The notes under the pieces were generated by a model. It was not told the origin of the DNA. It was given only the letters and a program-made list of their open reading frames with translations, and did no database searches. This document shows positions 54,486-62,867 of a stretch of DNA of 64,000 nucleotides, in pieces. Location: the NCBI RefSeq assembly GCF_030268005.1, contig NZ_BRZC01000007.1, positions 790,694-854,693 of the forward strand. Direction: 5' to 3'. The DNA is from Microbacterium arabinogalactanolyticum. Lineage in GTDB: Bacteria > Actinomycetota > Actinomycetes > Actinomycetales > Microbacteriaceae. A program made the position numbers and the translations under genes. Positions within the stretch are counted from its first letter, which is position 1. The number at the start of each line of letters is the position of its first letter.

Positions 54486-55799
54486 TCATGCCTCGCAGCG
54501 GACCAGCGCCGCCCCGTGCGCGGGGACGTCCAGTCGCAGAGCGCGGCTTCCGGGCGCGACACCGCGGGCGGCATCCGACTGCACCTCGACGGGCTCGGCG
54601 CGCACGGTGCGTCCCGTCCACAGCTCGGTGACGGCGGACGCACCCTCCGGCAGCGCGAGGGAGCGGGTGTCGAGGACGAGCTCGCGTGCGACGCCCGCCA
54701 GGTTGAACACGGCGGCGAAGCGGATGCCGCCGGGACCGTCCGCGCCCCAGATCACCGTGTCACCCTCACGGAACAGCTCCCGCCCTCCCGAGGAGTCGCG
54801 CAGCACGGCGAGGACGTCGGCGTTGCGGAACAGAGCGATGGTCTCCGGATCGCTGGAGGGCAGGTCGCCGCCGATCATCAGCGGCGAGCGCGCGATGATC
54901 CACAGCGTCAGCAGGCAGACGCGCTCGGCGGGGGTGAGACGGTCGTCACGCGGTTCGCCGCGTTCGGCGCGCAGGCCGATCCTGCCCAGAGGCAGCATGT
55001 CGCCGTCCGGCCAGCCGTGCGCGGATGCGTGCGGCGCCCAGCGCGCGAAGCGGGCGAAGTTGGCCTCGACGTCCTGCCACCGGTCCCAGAGGTCGTCGCA
55101 GATGCGCCACATGGTGGCGTGCTCGCGCAGGTGCGGAAGATGGGCGAGCGACAGGTCGCGGCCGGGTGACAGGCTCAGCTCGATCGACCGCCCGCTGCGC
55201 TCGATGGCGCGGGCGTACGCCTCGACGTCGGCCGCCTGATACGGCCAGAGCATGTCGTCGGCCTTGATGAAGTCCACGCCCCACTGCGCGTACATCGCGA
55301 GGGTGCTGTCGTAGTACGCCTGTGCGGCGGGATGCCGGTGGTCGAGACCGACCATGTCGGGATTCCACTCGCACGCGTTCGACGGATCGGCGACGTCGGA
55401 CGCCCTGGCATCGGTGCCGAGGATCGGAGTGTCGGCGGCGAGCGCCCTGCGCGGGATGCCGCGCATCGTGTGGATCCCGAACCGCAGGCCCAGCGCATGG
55501 ATCTCCGCGGCGAGCGGGGCGAACCCGCGTCCGCCCGCGGAGCTGGGGAACCGCTCCGGATCGGGCACGAGACGCCCGTGCTCGTCCATGCACAGCGGCG
55601 CGCTCTCGTTGTAGCCGTGGCTGCGCGCGGTGGGGTCCGACCAGTCGATGTCGACCACGATCGTGTCCCAGCCGTACTCGAGCAGGTGGGCCGACATGAA
55701 CCGCGCGTTGGCGAGCACCTCGTCCTCCGTCACCGTCGTGCCGTAGCAGTCCCAGCTGTTCCAGCCCATCGGCGGGCGGGCGGAGATCGGTGTGCGCAT
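54486..55799 (-). CDS. GH27 glycosidase: alpha-galactosidase or beta-L-arabinopyranosidase
   Basis: This is a 437-residue intracellular GH27 enzyme. The start MGWNSWDCYG is the family signature; the nucleophile is Asp181 in FIKADDM and the acid/base Asp lies in WRICDDLWD (235-236). A small beta-sandwich domain closes the protein. Most GH27 members cleave terminal alpha-galactose, but some actinobacterial ones remove beta-L-arabinopyranose from arabinogalactan. Given its place after a GH51 arabinofuranosidase and an arabinose-type LacI gene, the second activity is a real possibility. It is the last gene of a GH51-lacI-GH27 operon. Confidence 0.87.
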   Translation of the reverse strand: MRTPISARPPMGWNSWDCYGTTVTEDEVLANARFMSAHLLEYGWDTIVVDIDWSDPTARSHGYNESAPLCMDEHGRLVPDPERFPSSAGGRGFAPLAAEIHALGLRFGIHTMRGIPRRALAADTPILGTDARASDVADPSNACEWNPDMVGLDHRHPAAQAYYDSTLAMYAQWGVDFIKADDMLWPYQAADVEAYARAIERSGRSIELSLSPGRDLSLAHLPHLREHATMWRICDDLWDRWQDVEANFARFARWAPHASAHGWPDGDMLPLGRIGLRAERGEPRDDRLTPAERVCLLTLWIIARSPLMIGGDLPSSDPETIALFRNADVLAVLRDSSGGRELFREGDTVIWGADGPGGIRFAAVFNLAGVARELVLDTRSLALPEGASAVTELWTGRTVRAEPVEVQSDAARGVAPGSRALRLDVPAHGAALVRCEA

Positions 55800-55843
55800 G
55801 GGCGTCGGGCTCCTTCGTCTGGGCGGATCCGGTGGTGGTGGGT

Positions 55844-56854
55844 TCAGTCCGCGGTGGATTCGCGGGCGATCAGGCGCACCGGCCCGACCACGGTGCGGTA
55901 GTCATCGGCGGCGCGGTGGCCTTCGATGCGGTCGATCAGCATCGTGACGGCGGCGTCCGCCATGGCGGCGTGGTCGGGGGCGATGGTCGTCAGGGACGGG
56001 GTGAGGAAGGATGCGAGCGGCACGTCGTCGAAGCCGACGACCTTGACGTCCTGCGGCACGCGGCGCCCGGCGTCGGCCAGGGCCCGCACGGCACCGATGG
56101 CGATCAGATCGGTGGAGCAGAACACGCCGTCGACCTCCGGGAACTCGGCGAGGAGCTCGCCCATCGCGGCGCGGCCGCCCTCGAGCGTGAACGGCGTGGA
56201 GCGCACCAGGCGGGCGTCGGGTGTGATGCCGTGGGCGGCGAGCGCACTCTCGAAGCCGCGGACGCGCGAGGTGGACACGTCCACCGCTCCGGTGGGGCTG
56301 TGATAGCCGCCGAGCATCGCGACGGTGCGGCAGCCGCGCTCGACGAGGTGCGCCGCGGCGAGCGCCGCACCCTCCTCGTTGGCCATGGTGACGTGATCGA
56401 GCGGGCCCGTGAATCCCCGCTCGCCCAGGATGACCGTGGGGAAGTCGCCCCGCAGCAGCGTCGCGTCGTCGTCGTGCAGCTCGACCGCGCTGAGGATCAG
56501 GCCGTCGTAGTTGCGCAGGCGCGACCGCGAGATGGCGTCCAGCTCACGGTCGCGGCTGGCGGCGGTCTGCTCCACCACCAGCTCGAACCCGCGCGCGGCG
56601 GCGCGTTCGATGAGCAGGCTGGCCAGCAGGCCGAAGTAGGGGCGATCGATCTCGGGCACGGCCAGGGCGATGACGCCGGTGCGACCCTGCCGCAGGCTGC
56701 GCGCGGAGGTGTTGACGTGGTAGCCGAGCTCGGCGATCGAGGCGATCACCTTCTGACGGGTGCTGTCGCGCACGTGCGGATGATCGTTGATCACGTTCGA
56801 CACCGTCATCACCGACACCCCCGCGTGCCTGGCCACGTCCTGCATCGTCGTCAT
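55844..56854 (-). CDS. LacI-family regulator within the arabinoside operon
   Basis: This is a 336-residue LacI protein with helix-turn-helix TTMQDVARHAGVSVMTVSNVINDH (about 2-25), the hinge NTSARSLRQGRTGVIAL and a sensor domain with FCSTDLIAIGAVRAL and VGFDDVPLASFLTPSLTT. The ATG at 56854 has GGAGGAA about eight bases upstream, so unlike several other regulators here it has a normal leader. It lies 36 bases after the GH51 gene and 44 bases before the GH27 gene. It probably represses the divergent promoter at 58337-58391. Confidence 0.88.
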   Translation of the reverse strand: MTTMQDVARHAGVSVMTVSNVINDHPHVRDSTRQKVIASIAELGYHVNTSARSLRQGRTGVIALAVPEIDRPYFGLLASLLIERAAARGFELVVEQTAASRDRELDAISRSRLRNYDGLILSAVELHDDDATLLRGDFPTVILGERGFTGPLDHVTMANEEGAALAAAHLVERGCRTVAMLGGYHSPTGAVDVSTSRVRGFESALAAHGITPDARLVRSTPFTLEGGRAAMGELLAEFPEVDGVFCSTDLIAIGAVRALADAGRRVPQDVKVVGFDDVPLASFLTPSLTTIAPDHAAMADAAVTMLIDRIEGHRAADDYRTVVGPVRLIARESTAD

Positions 56855-56890
56855 GTCGTCTCTTCCTCCGGGCGTCTCGATCCCAGGGAA

Positions 56891-58336
56891 TCAGTCTGCG
56901 ACAGCGAGACGCACGGTGGCGACCGCGTGCGGCGGCAGAGTCGTCTTCACGGTGCGGCCCTGCACGGCGACGGCCAGCTCGACCGGAGCCACGGCGGACG
57001 GCGCGTCGAAGGTGTTGTGCGCCGTGGCGGATGGGCCGCCGAGCACCTGTGCGCGCAGCACCTCGGTGACGGCCGACGGCAGCTCGAACTCCACGTCGAT
57101 CTCGCGATCCAGCGCGGTGCTCGTGATGCTCACCGTGTACGCGCCGTCCTTGAACGAAGCGGTCGCGTCGACGTCGGCGCCGAACGCCCCCACCGGCACG
57201 TCGACGTACTCGGCATCCTGGTGATCCGTGTACAGGTCGAACACGTGATACGTGGGCGTGGTCAGCATCCGCGCGCCGTCGGTGAGGATCATCGCCTGCA
57301 GCACGTTGACCATCTGCGCGATGTTGGTCATCCGCACCCGGTCGGCGTGGCGGTGGAAGATGTTCAGCGTGATCGCCGCGACCGCGGCATCCCGCAGCGT
57401 GCTCTGCTGGTACAGGAAGCCCGGGTTGGTGCCCTCTTCGACGTCGTACCAGGTGCCCCACTCGTCGACGATCAGCGCGACCCGCTTCGCCGGGTCGTAC
57501 CGGTCCATGATGCGACTGTGCCGGGTGATCAGCTCGTCCATGCGACGCGCCTGACGCAGCGTCTCGTGCCACTCGAAGTCGGTGAAGTCGAGGGCGGCGC
57601 CCTTCCTCTCCCAGTCCGAGGTGGGCAGCGTGTAGTAATGCAGGCTCAGGCCGTTCATGTGCTCGGCGGCGCGAGCCATGAGCACCTCGGTCCACTCGTA
57701 GTCGTCGGAGTTCGCGCCGCAGGCGATCTTCGAGATCGGGTGCTCGCCGTACTTGCGCACGTAGGTCTGGAACTGCCGGTACTGGTTCGCGTAGTGCAGC
57801 GGGAGCATGTTGCCGCCGCAGCCCCAGCTCTCGTTGCCGACGCCGAAGAACTCCAGCTTCCACGGCTGCTCGCGGCCGTGGCGCTTGCGCAGTTCGGCCA
57901 TCGGCGCCGTGGAGTCGAGGGTCATGTACTCGATCCAGTCCTGCATCTCGGCCACCGTGCCGCTGCCGACGTTCCCGTTGATGTACGCCTCGGCGTCGAG
58001 CTGATCCAGCAGCTCGAAGTACTCGTGGGTGCCGAACTCGTTCGACTCGACGACGCCGCCCCAGTGCGTGTTCACCATCGGCTGACGGTCCGGCCCGACC
58101 CCCTTGAGCCAGTGGTACTCGTCGGCGAAGCATCCGCCGGGCCAGCGCACCAGCGGCACCTTGATGTGCCGCAGGGCGTCGATGACGTCGACGCGCAGTC
58201 CGTTGCGGTGCGGGATGGCGGAGTCCTCCCCCACCCACACGCCCTCGTAGATGCACCGGCCGAGATGCTCGGCGAACTGGCCGTAGATGCGCCGGTCGAT
58301 GACGGGTGCGCCTACGGCGCGGGAGAGAGCGATCAT
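56891..58336 (-). CDS. Alpha-L-arabinofuranosidase (GH51), intracellular
   Basis: This is a 481-residue GH51 enzyme with no signal peptide. The acid/base is Glu169 in [10 protein letters not shown] and the nucleophile Glu292 in [13 protein letters not shown]. It belongs to a different branch from the GH51 enzyme at 49.9 kb, with SWG and TWYD around the active residues, which suggests a different linkage or side-chain preference. GGAGGA is six bases before the ATG. It is the first gene of the leftward operon and divergent from the GH146-type gene, sharing an operator region. Confidence 0.93.
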   Translation of the reverse strand: MIALSRAVGAPVIDRRIYGQFAEHLGRCIYEGVWVGEDSAIPHRNGLRVDVIDALRHIKVPLVRWPGGCFADEYHWLKGVGPDRQPMVNTHWGGVVESNEFGTHEYFELLDQLDAEAYINGNVGSGTVAEMQDWIEYMTLDSTAPMAELRKRHGREQPWKLEFFGVGNESWGCGGNMLPLHYANQYRQFQTYVRKYGEHPISKIACGANSDDYEWTEVLMARAAEHMNGLSLHYYTLPTSDWERKGAALDFTDFEWHETLRQARRMDELITRHSRIMDRYDPAKRVALIVDEWGTWYDVEEGTNPGFLYQQSTLRDAAVAAITLNIFHRHADRVRMTNIAQMVNVLQAMILTDGARMLTTPTYHVFDLYTDHQDAEYVDVPVGAFGADVDATASFKDGAYTVSITSTALDREIDVEFELPSAVTEVLRAQVLGGPSATAHNTFDAPSAVAPVELAVAVQGRTVKTTLPPHAVATVRLAVAD

Positions 58337-58369
58337 GCGCGTCCTCCGAAGAAGTGGGTCGATACGAGA

Positions 58370-58385
58370 ATTGTAACGCTACAGT
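58370..58385. promoter_or_regulatory. Divergent promoter with a LacI-type operator
   Basis: TGTAACGCTACA (58372-58383) is a CG-centred near-palindrome. It overlaps a leftward -10 TACAAT (58370-58375, minus strand) for the GH51 gene and a rightward -10 TACAGT (58380-58385) that ends six bases before the GH146-type ATG, suggesting a leaderless rightward message. One bound LacI protein could block both. Confidence 0.6.
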
Positions 58386-58391
58386 ATTCGC

Positions 58392-60596
58392 ATGAAGTTC
58401 CTCCCCCTGGATCGGGTCCGCCTGCTCGAGGGCCCCTTCGCCAGGGCGCTCGAGACCGACCTGGGCTATGCCCTCGCTCTCGATCCTGACCGGCTCCTCG
58501 TCCCGTTCCGGAGGGAGGCGGGCCTGCCCGCGAAGGCGCCGGGCTACGGCAACTGGGAGAGCTCGGGGCTGGACGGCCACATCGCCGGGCATCTGCTCTC
58601 GGCGCTCGCGTTCCTCTGGGCGGGCACCGGCGACGCCGAGGTCCGACGACGCCTCGACGCGATGGTCGCCGGGCTCGCGGAGTGCCAGGCTGCGAACGGG
58701 GGTGGCTACGTCGGGGGCATCCCGGGCGGGCAGGCGCTGTTCGAGGCGCTCACCACCGGCGGGGCCGCCGTCGCCGAGCTCGGCTCCAGCGAGCACTGGG
58801 TCCCCTGGTACAACCTGCACAAGACGTTCCAGGGACTCATCGACGCGCACGTCGTGACCGGTGACGAGCAGCCGCTGCGGGTCGTGACCGCGCTGGCGGA
58901 CTGGTGGCTGCCCATCGCGAATCGGATCGACGACGCCGCGTTCGAGCGGATGCTGGACACCGAGTTCGGCGGGATGAACGACGCCTTCGCCCGGCTGGCG
59001 CAGCTGACCGGTCGCGCGGAGTACGCCGCGCAGGCCGAGCGCTTCTCGCATCGCGCGATCCTCGATCCGCTGCTGCGCGGCGAGGACGCCCTGACCGGCC
59101 TCCACGCGAACACCCAGATCCCGAAGGCGGTCGGCTACGCGAGCACGGCCGTCGCGACGGGCGACGACTCCTACCGGCGAGCCGCCGAGGCGTTCTGGCG
59201 CACCGTGGTCGAGCACCGCACGGTCGCGATCGGCGGCAACAGCGTGCGCGAGCACTTCCACGACGCGCACGACTTCACCCCGATGATCGACGATCGCGAG
59301 GGCCCCGAGTTCTGCAACACCTACAACATGCTCGGCCTCACCCGAGCCCTCGCCGAGCGGGAGCTGCGCCCCGAGCTGCTGGACTTCGCCGAGCGCGCGA
59401 TCTTCAACCATGTGCTCGCCTCGCAGCATCCCGAGCGCGGCGGCTTCGTCTACTTCACGCCGATGCGCCCGCGGCACTACCGGGTGTACTCGCAGGCGCA
59501 GCTCGGGTTCTGGTGCTGCGTGGGCACCGGGCTCGAGGCGCAGGCGCGGTCGGCCGCGGAATGGGCGTTCGGCATCGAGGACGGCTCGCCCGCGGTCAAC
59601 CTGTACCTGCCTGCGGAGGCGTCGATCGAGCTGCCGGATGCCGCTCTCCTCGGCGTCCGCATCCGGGTCGACGCCGATCTGCCGCGCACCGGAGAGGTCG
59701 GCGTCAGCGTCGATCCGGATGGCTCACGCGCATTCGCGCTGCGACTGCGCGTGCCGGCATGGGCGGACGGGCTGGCCGACCTGCGCGTCAACGGATCGCC
59801 CGCAGCGGCGACGGCCGTGCCCGGCGCGGTGCTGCTGGAACGCAGCTGGGCGCCCGGCGATCACGTGACGTTCCGGCTTCCCATCGGCGTGCGCTCCGAG
59901 CGCCTGCCGGACGGCTCGCCCTGGCAGGCGTTCCTCTCCGGGCCCTCGGTGCTCGCCGCGCGCGCGGGAGACGCGCGCCTGGACGGCCTGTTCGCCGATG
60001 ACAGCCGGATGGGGCACATCGCCCACGGCCCTCTACTGCCCTTCGCCGATCTGCCTGTGCTCCGCCCCGATGAGGTGCCGGAGGGTCTCGAGCCCTTCGC
60101 CGGCATCCACGACTCCCGGTACACGGTGTACTGGCCGATCTCCGACGGTGACCCCGCGGCGCGCACCGCGCAGCTTCGCGACCTCGACGACGGCCTCGCC
60201 GTGGACGAGGCGACCGTCGATGCGGTGGCGCTGGGCGAGCAGCAGCCGGAATCCGATCACGCGTTCCGCGGCACGGGCGCGGCGGTGCTGACGACCGGCG
60301 ACCAGCGGTGGCGGACCACCTCCGGGAGCATGGCGGTGCGGATGCGGACGGCGCACGCCCGCGTGCTGCGCGTGCGGTACCGACTGCAGCAGACACCCAC
60401 CGCCGTGGGCGTGCGCATCGACGACGAGCTCATCGCCGAGGAGCGCTTCGACGCGGCCACCGGGGTCGACGCCGAGGTGCTCGACATCGACTACCCGATC
60501 GGCGAGTTCGCGGGCCGGGCTTCGGCACGGGTGGGGTTCACCGCAGTGGACGGACTGCCCACACCGGCGATCGGAACGGTCAGGTCGCTGCGCTGA
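58392..60596 (+). CDS. GH146/GH127-family beta-L-arabinofuranosidase-like enzyme
   Basis: This is a 734-residue intracellular enzyme of the DUF1680 clan. Visible are GGNSVREHFH (about 281-290), EGPEFCNTYN (Glu306, Cys308) and FWCCVGTG (Cys375, Cys376), the zinc and catalytic motifs. The GGNS-REHF block is typical of GH146, which removes beta-L-arabinofuranose from arabinan or arabinogalactan decorations. No ribosome site precedes the ATG; a TACAGT hexamer six bases upstream suggests leaderless translation. A GH43 gene follows 28 bases later. This is the second GH127-clan gene in the window, clearly a different branch from the one at 33-36 kb. Confidence 0.86.
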   Translation: MKFLPLDRVRLLEGPFARALETDLGYALALDPDRLLVPFRREAGLPAKAPGYGNWESSGLDGHIAGHLLSALAFLWAGTGDAEVRRRLDAMVAGLAECQAANGGGYVGGIPGGQALFEALTTGGAAVAELGSSEHWVPWYNLHKTFQGLIDAHVVTGDEQPLRVVTALADWWLPIANRIDDAAFERMLDTEFGGMNDAFARLAQLTGRAEYAAQAERFSHRAILDPLLRGEDALTGLHANTQIPKAVGYASTAVATGDDSYRRAAEAFWRTVVEHRTVAIGGNSVREHFHDAHDFTPMIDDREGPEFCNTYNMLGLTRALAERELRPELLDFAERAIFNHVLASQHPERGGFVYFTPMRPRHYRVYSQAQLGFWCCVGTGLEAQARSAAEWAFGIEDGSPAVNLYLPAEASIELPDAALLGVRIRVDADLPRTGEVGVSVDPDGSRAFALRLRVPAWADGLADLRVNGSPAAATAVPGAVLLERSWAPGDHVTFRLPIGVRSERLPDGSPWQAFLSGPSVLAARAGDARLDGLFADDSRMGHIAHGPLLPFADLPVLRPDEVPEGLEPFAGIHDSRYTVYWPISDGDPAARTAQLRDLDDGLAVDEATVDAVALGEQQPESDHAFRGTGAAVLTTGDQRWRTTSGSMAVRMRTAHARVLRVRYRLQQTPTAVGVRIDDELIAEERFDAATGVDAEVLDIDYPIGEFAGRASARVGFTAVDGLPTPAIGTVRSLR

Positions 60597-60624
60597 GGCA
60601 GCACGGACGAGAAGGAGCACGAGC

Positions 60625-61590
60625 ATGACTCAGGAACTGGACGACTTCTGGGCGCACGACCCGTTCATCCTGCCGTTCCCGGCAGAACGGCAGTACTACC
60701 TGTACACCGCCTCGCGGACGGAGCCGGTTGTGCTGGCCTACCGCAGCTCCGACCTGACGAGCTGGTCGGATGAGCCGGTCGAGGTGTTCCGCGTCCCGGA
60801 GGGAACCTGGGCCTCGCCCGCCGAGGCCCCGTGGGCGCCCGAGGTGCACGAGCATCAGGGCCGGTACTACCTGTTCACGACGCTGCACGACTCGTCCCGC
60901 GAGCTCGAGATCCCCGGCGGACCGAGGTTCCGCGCCGTCTCCGACCAGACGGGGGCGGACATCGTGCCCACGGCCCGCGGCACGGTCATCGCGGTCGCCG
61001 ATCATCCCGCTGGACCCTTCGAACTGCTGCGCACGGATGCCCCCGTCGCCCCCGCGGAGTTCATGACGCTCGACGGCACGCTGTTCGTGGACGACGACGG
61101 CGCCCCCTGGATGGTCTACGCCCACGAGTGGGTGCAGATCTTCGACGGCACGATCGAGGCGGTCCCCCTCACGGCCGATCTCCGCGCGGCGGCCGGCGAT
61201 CCGATCCTGCTGTTCCGCGGTTCCGAGGCGCGACTGCTCGCGCAGCTGCCGCCCAGCGCCAGGACGCGCATGCCGTACGTCACCGACGGCCCGCAGCTGC
61301 GCAGGCTCCCGGGCGGCGGACTGCTCATGATCTGGGCGACGTACCGTCCCCTCGGCGACGAGGGATCGGAGTACGTCGAGACGATGGCGATCTCGCGCGG
61401 AGGAGACCTGACCGGCCCGTGGGAGCAGCTCGACGTGCTCGTCGACGGGAACGCCGGACACGGGATGCTCTTCGAGACGTTCGAGGGGCGCCTGATGCTG
61501 GCGCTGCACCGCGGTATGAACACGCCTCGCGTGCGTGCCGAGCTGCACGAGGTCGTCGAGGACGGCGACGGACTCCGGCTCCTCGGCTGA
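60625..61590 (+). CDS. Small GH43 glycosidase, intracellular
   Basis: This is a 321-residue single-domain GH43 enzyme without a signal peptide. The catalytic base Asp12 is in AHDPFIL; APWAPEVHEHQGRYYLF and DGTLFVDDDGAPWMVYAHEW are the next conserved strands, and MPYVTDGPQLRRL and GHGMLFETFEGRLMLALH the last blades. The family removes arabinofuranose or xylose residues. AGAAGGAG is at good spacing before the ATG. It is co-transcribed with the GH146-type gene and convergent with the ROK gene. Substrate is not decided by sequence. Confidence 0.9.
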   Translation: MTQELDDFWAHDPFILPFPAERQYYLYTASRTEPVVLAYRSSDLTSWSDEPVEVFRVPEGTWASPAEAPWAPEVHEHQGRYYLFTTLHDSSRELEIPGGPRFRAVSDQTGADIVPTARGTVIAVADHPAGPFELLRTDAPVAPAEFMTLDGTLFVDDDGAPWMVYAHEWVQIFDGTIEAVPLTADLRAAAGDPILLFRGSEARLLAQLPPSARTRMPYVTDGPQLRRLPGGGLLMIWATYRPLGDEGSEYVETMAISRGGDLTGPWEQLDVLVDGNAGHGMLFETFEGRLMLALHRGMNTPRVRAELHEVVEDGDGLRLLG

Positions 61591-61613
61591 GCGCCCCACG
61601 TCAGAGGCCCTGA

Positions 61614-61643
61614 TCAGAGCGCGACGGGTCAGAGCGCGACCGG
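61614..61643. repeat. In-frame 15-bp tandem duplication at the end of the ROK gene
   Basis: TCAGAGCGCGACNGG occurs twice head to tail (61614-61628 and 61629-61643, one mismatch). On the coding strand each copy reads P-V-A-L-stop, so the last four codons and the stop codon are duplicated in frame. Confidence 0.85.
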
Positions 61644-62867
61644 GATCCGCGTGGTGAGCAGCCCGGCATCCACCATCGAGCGCTCCAGCGCGATCATGGC
61701 GATGCCGGTCGCGACGGGGTTGCTGCGCACGGACGAGACCTCGAGATCGACGGCGGCACCCGCCCGCCCGGGCGCCTGGGACCGCATCCGCTCCCGCGCG
61801 ATCGGAAGCAGCCGGTCGCCGAGGGCCCAGGTCGTCCAACCCGTGAGCGTGACGACCTCGGGGTTGACGACCGCGACCAGATCCGCCAGCGCCGAACCGA
61901 GGTAATACGCGGTCTTGGCGATGGTCTCCTGCGCTGCGGCGTCGGGATCGGCGCCGTCGGCCGCCTCGGCCAGCCGCGTGATGAAGTCGCTCTGCAGCTC
62001 GACCTCTGCCAGCGGATGCCCGGGGGCCAGTTCCCGCAGGGTCTGGTGGATGCCGGGGACGCCGATGTAGGCCTCGACGCAGCCGCGCCGGCCGCAGCGG
62101 CACAGCCTGCCGTCGAGCATGAGCAGCGAGTGCCCCCACTCGCCGGCCGAGTTCGTCGCGCCCCTCAGCACGTGCCCTTCCAGCACGATCCCCGCGCCGA
62201 CGCCGGTGCCGAGGTTGATCGTGGCCAGGCTCGACGCCGATCGGCCGCGGCCGAGCCACAGCTCGGCGTTGACCATCGCCCTGAGCGGGTTCTCGATCAC
62301 CAGGGGCAGGCCGATGCGCTCGCGCAGACGCTCCAGTTCCACGCTGTGCCACTGCCAGTGCGGCACGACGACGGCGACGCCGGTGGGCTCGTGCACCAGG
62401 CCGGGCAGCGAGATGCCCACCCCGATCACGTCCTCGCGCGCGATGCCCTCGCGCTCCAGCACGCCGTCCAGCTCCGCGCCGATGGCCTCGACGATCGTGT
62501 CGGGCTCCAGCACGTGCTCGTCGTGCTGGCTCTCGGCGTAGGCCATCTGGTTCAGCGCCGTGTCGAACACGATCGCGCGGATGTAGGTCTCGGCGACGTC
62601 GATGCCGACCACGTACCCGCGTGACGCGTTCATGCCGAACACGGACGTCGGGCGTCCCACGCGGCCGGCCGCGACCTTCGTCTCGGCGAGGACCCCCTCG
62701 GCGATCAACTCGCTCACGATCGTGACGACCGTGGCGGCGCTGAGTCCCGTGGAGCGGGCGATGTCGTTGCGCGTGGTCTCGCCCGCCGAGAGCACGGCGT
62801 GCAGCACGTCGATCATCGAGTCGCTGCGGATGTCGCGCGACGTCCGCCTCGGCACGACACCTCTCAT
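61629..62867 (-). CDS. ROK-family transcriptional regulator
   Basis: This is a 412-residue protein with an N-terminal winged helix (ETTRNDIARSTGLSAATVVTIVSEL) and a ROK domain with GIDVAETYIRAIVFD, GISLPGLV, NLGTGVGAGIV and the intact zinc motif CRCGRRGCVEAYIG. It is a sugar-responsive repressor. The ATG at 62867 overlaps the stop of the GH2 gene by four bases (ATGA), so the regulator is the last gene of the GH2 operon. Unlike the ROK protein at 17-18 kb it keeps the zinc site. Confidence 0.92.
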   Translation of the reverse strand: MRGVVPRRTSRDIRSDSMIDVLHAVLSAGETTRNDIARSTGLSAATVVTIVSELIAEGVLAETKVAAGRVGRPTSVFGMNASRGYVVGIDVAETYIRAIVFDTALNQMAYAESQHDEHVLEPDTIVEAIGAELDGVLEREGIAREDVIGVGISLPGLVHEPTGVAVVVPHWQWHSVELERLRERIGLPLVIENPLRAMVNAELWLGRGRSASSLATINLGTGVGAGIVLEGHVLRGATNSAGEWGHSLLMLDGRLCRCGRRGCVEAYIGVPGIHQTLRELAPGHPLAEVELQSDFITRLAEAADGADPDAAAQETIAKTAYYLGSALADLVAVVNPEVVTLTGWTTWALGDRLLPIARERMRSQAPGRAGAAVDLEVSSVRSNPVATGIAMIALERSMVDAGLLTTRIPVAL

